Shown: in pieces, positions 51,900-52,708 of the stretch
Layout: the number at the start of each line of letters is the position of its first letter
Numbering within the stretch: the first letter of the stretch is position 1
Assembly: GCA_937951615.1 (NCBI GenBank)
Contig: CALFBH010000134.1
Location: 1 to 52,708 of the forward strand
Direction of reading: 5' to 3'
DNA length: 52,708 nt
Origin: an uncultured Saprospiraceae bacterium
GTDB lineage: Bacteria > Bacteroidota > Bacteroidia > Chitinophagales > Saprospiraceae
Translations under genes and position numbers: made by a program
Notes under the pieces: model-generated
What the model was told of the DNA's origin: nothing
Databases searched by the model: none
Seen by the model: only the letters and a program-made list of their open reading frames with translations

Positions 51900-52511
51900 T
51901 CAAAGCTTCCGCGAAGCCTGTTCTAGTTTTTTGATTTTATCGGTAAGTTGAAGATTATCCAGTTTGCCACGCACTTCTAATAAACGTTTGGAAACAGGAT
52001 TTAGAGGAGACTCTGCTGTTTTTACTTCTATGCGCTGACTCAGTTCACCAATAAATTTATTCAGTTTTTTACTGGATTTGAGCATTTGCGTGAAAAATTC
52101 TTTGGCATCTACTTTTAAGGCGCGGAGCTTAGTCGATTTAGACTCATGTTCAATCACCAGTTGATTGCGTTTATTCAGTTGGAGGCGGGTAGATTCATTA
52201 TCTAGCCAGGAAAAAGAAGTAGATTGATCTTCTTCACCAACTAAATCTGATAGTGCGGTAAGCCATTGTGTTGTCCGGTTCAGGTCGTCGTATAGATAAC
52301 TGGCAGATTGTTTTCTGCCTGGTGAATTCCAGGGTTTTTCTCTATAATTAATAGCAAAGCCACCACGAAAATCGTGGTAATGGTCTTCGTCAAACCGTTG
52401 TGAGATGAGGTTGATGACTTGGGCAGCTTCTACTTCTTCTAGGTATAACTGCTTTTCACGTCCGTCTTCCAGCTTTTCGCCGAGGGAAGTAATAAATTTT
52501 ACGTCAATCAT
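51900..52511 (-). CDS. Soluble protein of unknown function upstream of moxR
   Basis: I do not recognise it. 203 residues, no signal or membrane segment. The N-terminal half mixes strands and helices (MIDVKFITSLGEKLEDGREKQL, HDFRGGFAINYREKPWNSPG). The C-terminal 90 residues are charged and probably helical or coiled coil (FTQMLKSSKKLNKFIGELSQ, LEVRGKLDNLQLTDKIKKLE). Its 37-bp spacing to moxR suggests one operon and perhaps a role in the MoxR/DUF58 pathway. Confidence 0.7.
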   Translation of the reverse strand: MIDVKFITSLGEKLEDGREKQLYLEEVEAAQVINLISQRFDEDHYHDFRGGFAINYREKPWNSPGRKQSASYLYDDLNRTTQWLTALSDLVGEEDQSTSFSWLDNESTRLQLNKRNQLVIEHESKSTKLRALKVDAKEFFTQMLKSSKKLNKFIGELSQRIEVKTAESPLNPVSKRLLEVRGKLDNLQLTDKIKKLEQASRKL

Positions 52512-52572
52512 AGGTCTTCTTTTTTAGTCTGTTAGGGGAAGGGGATTATTTAGTCGATGGCTGTCAAGTTAT

Positions 52573-52708
52573 AATTGTGAAATTGTGAAATTGTGAAATT
52601 GTGAAATTGTGAAATTGTGAAATTGTGAAATTGTGAAATTGTGAAATTGTGAAATTGTGAAATTGTGAAATTGTGAAATTGTGAAATTGTGAAATTGTGA
52701 AATTGTGA
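52573..52708 (+). repeat. 8-bp tandem array AATTGTGA, 17 perfect copies, cut by the window end
   Basis: The array runs without a single error from 52573 to the last base and presumably continues. Perfect copies suggest very recent expansion, or assembly of a slippage-prone tract. It lies about 60 bp upstream of the start of the leftward unknown gene. Confidence 0.95.

Noticed and set aside
1-52708. tRNA, rRNA or insertion-sequence genes
   Set aside because: No T-loop-like GGTTCGAATCC, rRNA core or transposase motif was noticed; an automated scan would be needed to exclude a degenerate case.

Overview
This window reads as chromosomal DNA of a free-living Bacteroidota, most likely of the Saprospiria type. 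The pointers are two secreted proteins with C-terminal type IX secretion (T9SS) sorting domains, GSCFA, GLPGLI-like and DUF2752 families, a PorT-like outer-membrane barrel, an AT-leaning composition, few visible Shine-Dalgarno sequences, and several promoters of the Bacteroidota form (TTG, about 20 bp, TAnnTTTG). No rRNA, tRNA, CRISPR array, transposase or phage gene was seen. Most of the window is ordinary housekeeping and envelope biology, with one compact accessory module.

Layout. 1-2.1 kb: rnhA-type RNase H, peptide deformylase and RuvX/YqgF. 2.3-7.9 kb: secreted and outer-membrane proteins (T9SS cargo, PorT-like barrel, TPR lipoprotein, class C beta-lactamase-fold hydrolase), then TrmL and a second T9SS cargo. 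8-12 kb: DUF2752, TM2 protein, a lipoprotein and a large helical protein of unknown function. 12.1-16.3 kb: a 1107-residue peptidase-like/beta-propeller/beta-barrel protein and a glyoxalase-II-like hydrolase. 16.4-18.9 kb: a two-gene ATPase + HNH nuclease module resembling Septu (PtuA/PtuB) anti-phage systems, whose ATPase carries a decayed HNH domain at its N terminus. 18.9-25 kb: ThiL, a bacterial protein with a CXC (tesmin/TSO1-like) cysteine motif, RidA, a decayed four-helix-bundle gene, a ComEA-like HhH protein, a Uma2 nuclease-fold protein and glutamate dehydrogenase. 25.2-33.6 kb: an OmpA protein with a translated minisatellite, then an envelope-folding operon (three parvulin/SurA-like proteins plus a MoxR ATPase). 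33.7-36 kb: membrane pyrophosphatase. 37.8-42.3 kb: mreB-mreC-mreD-mrdA for rod shape, with no rodA behind it. 42.6-52.5 kb: GSCFA protein, DUF2442/XRE regulator, ChrA, a phosphate operon (OprP-like porin + Na/Pi cotransporter) behind a Pho-box-like promoter, DUF58, GLPGLI-like protein, a second MoxR and an unknown partner.

The second theme is repeats. Most intergenic gaps hold short tandem repeats (7-, 8- and 24-bp units) or dispersed palindromic units. Many share one plan: a short-repeat arm, a hairpin or palindrome, then a diverged inverted copy of the arm. Some appear to have entered reading frames, where they encode linkers, part of a signal peptide and stop codons. The observations most worth following up are the ATPase/HNH module, the CXC protein, the compound repeats and the Pho-box promoter. 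Everything here comes from reading the sequence; no database search was possible, so family names rest on motif recognition.
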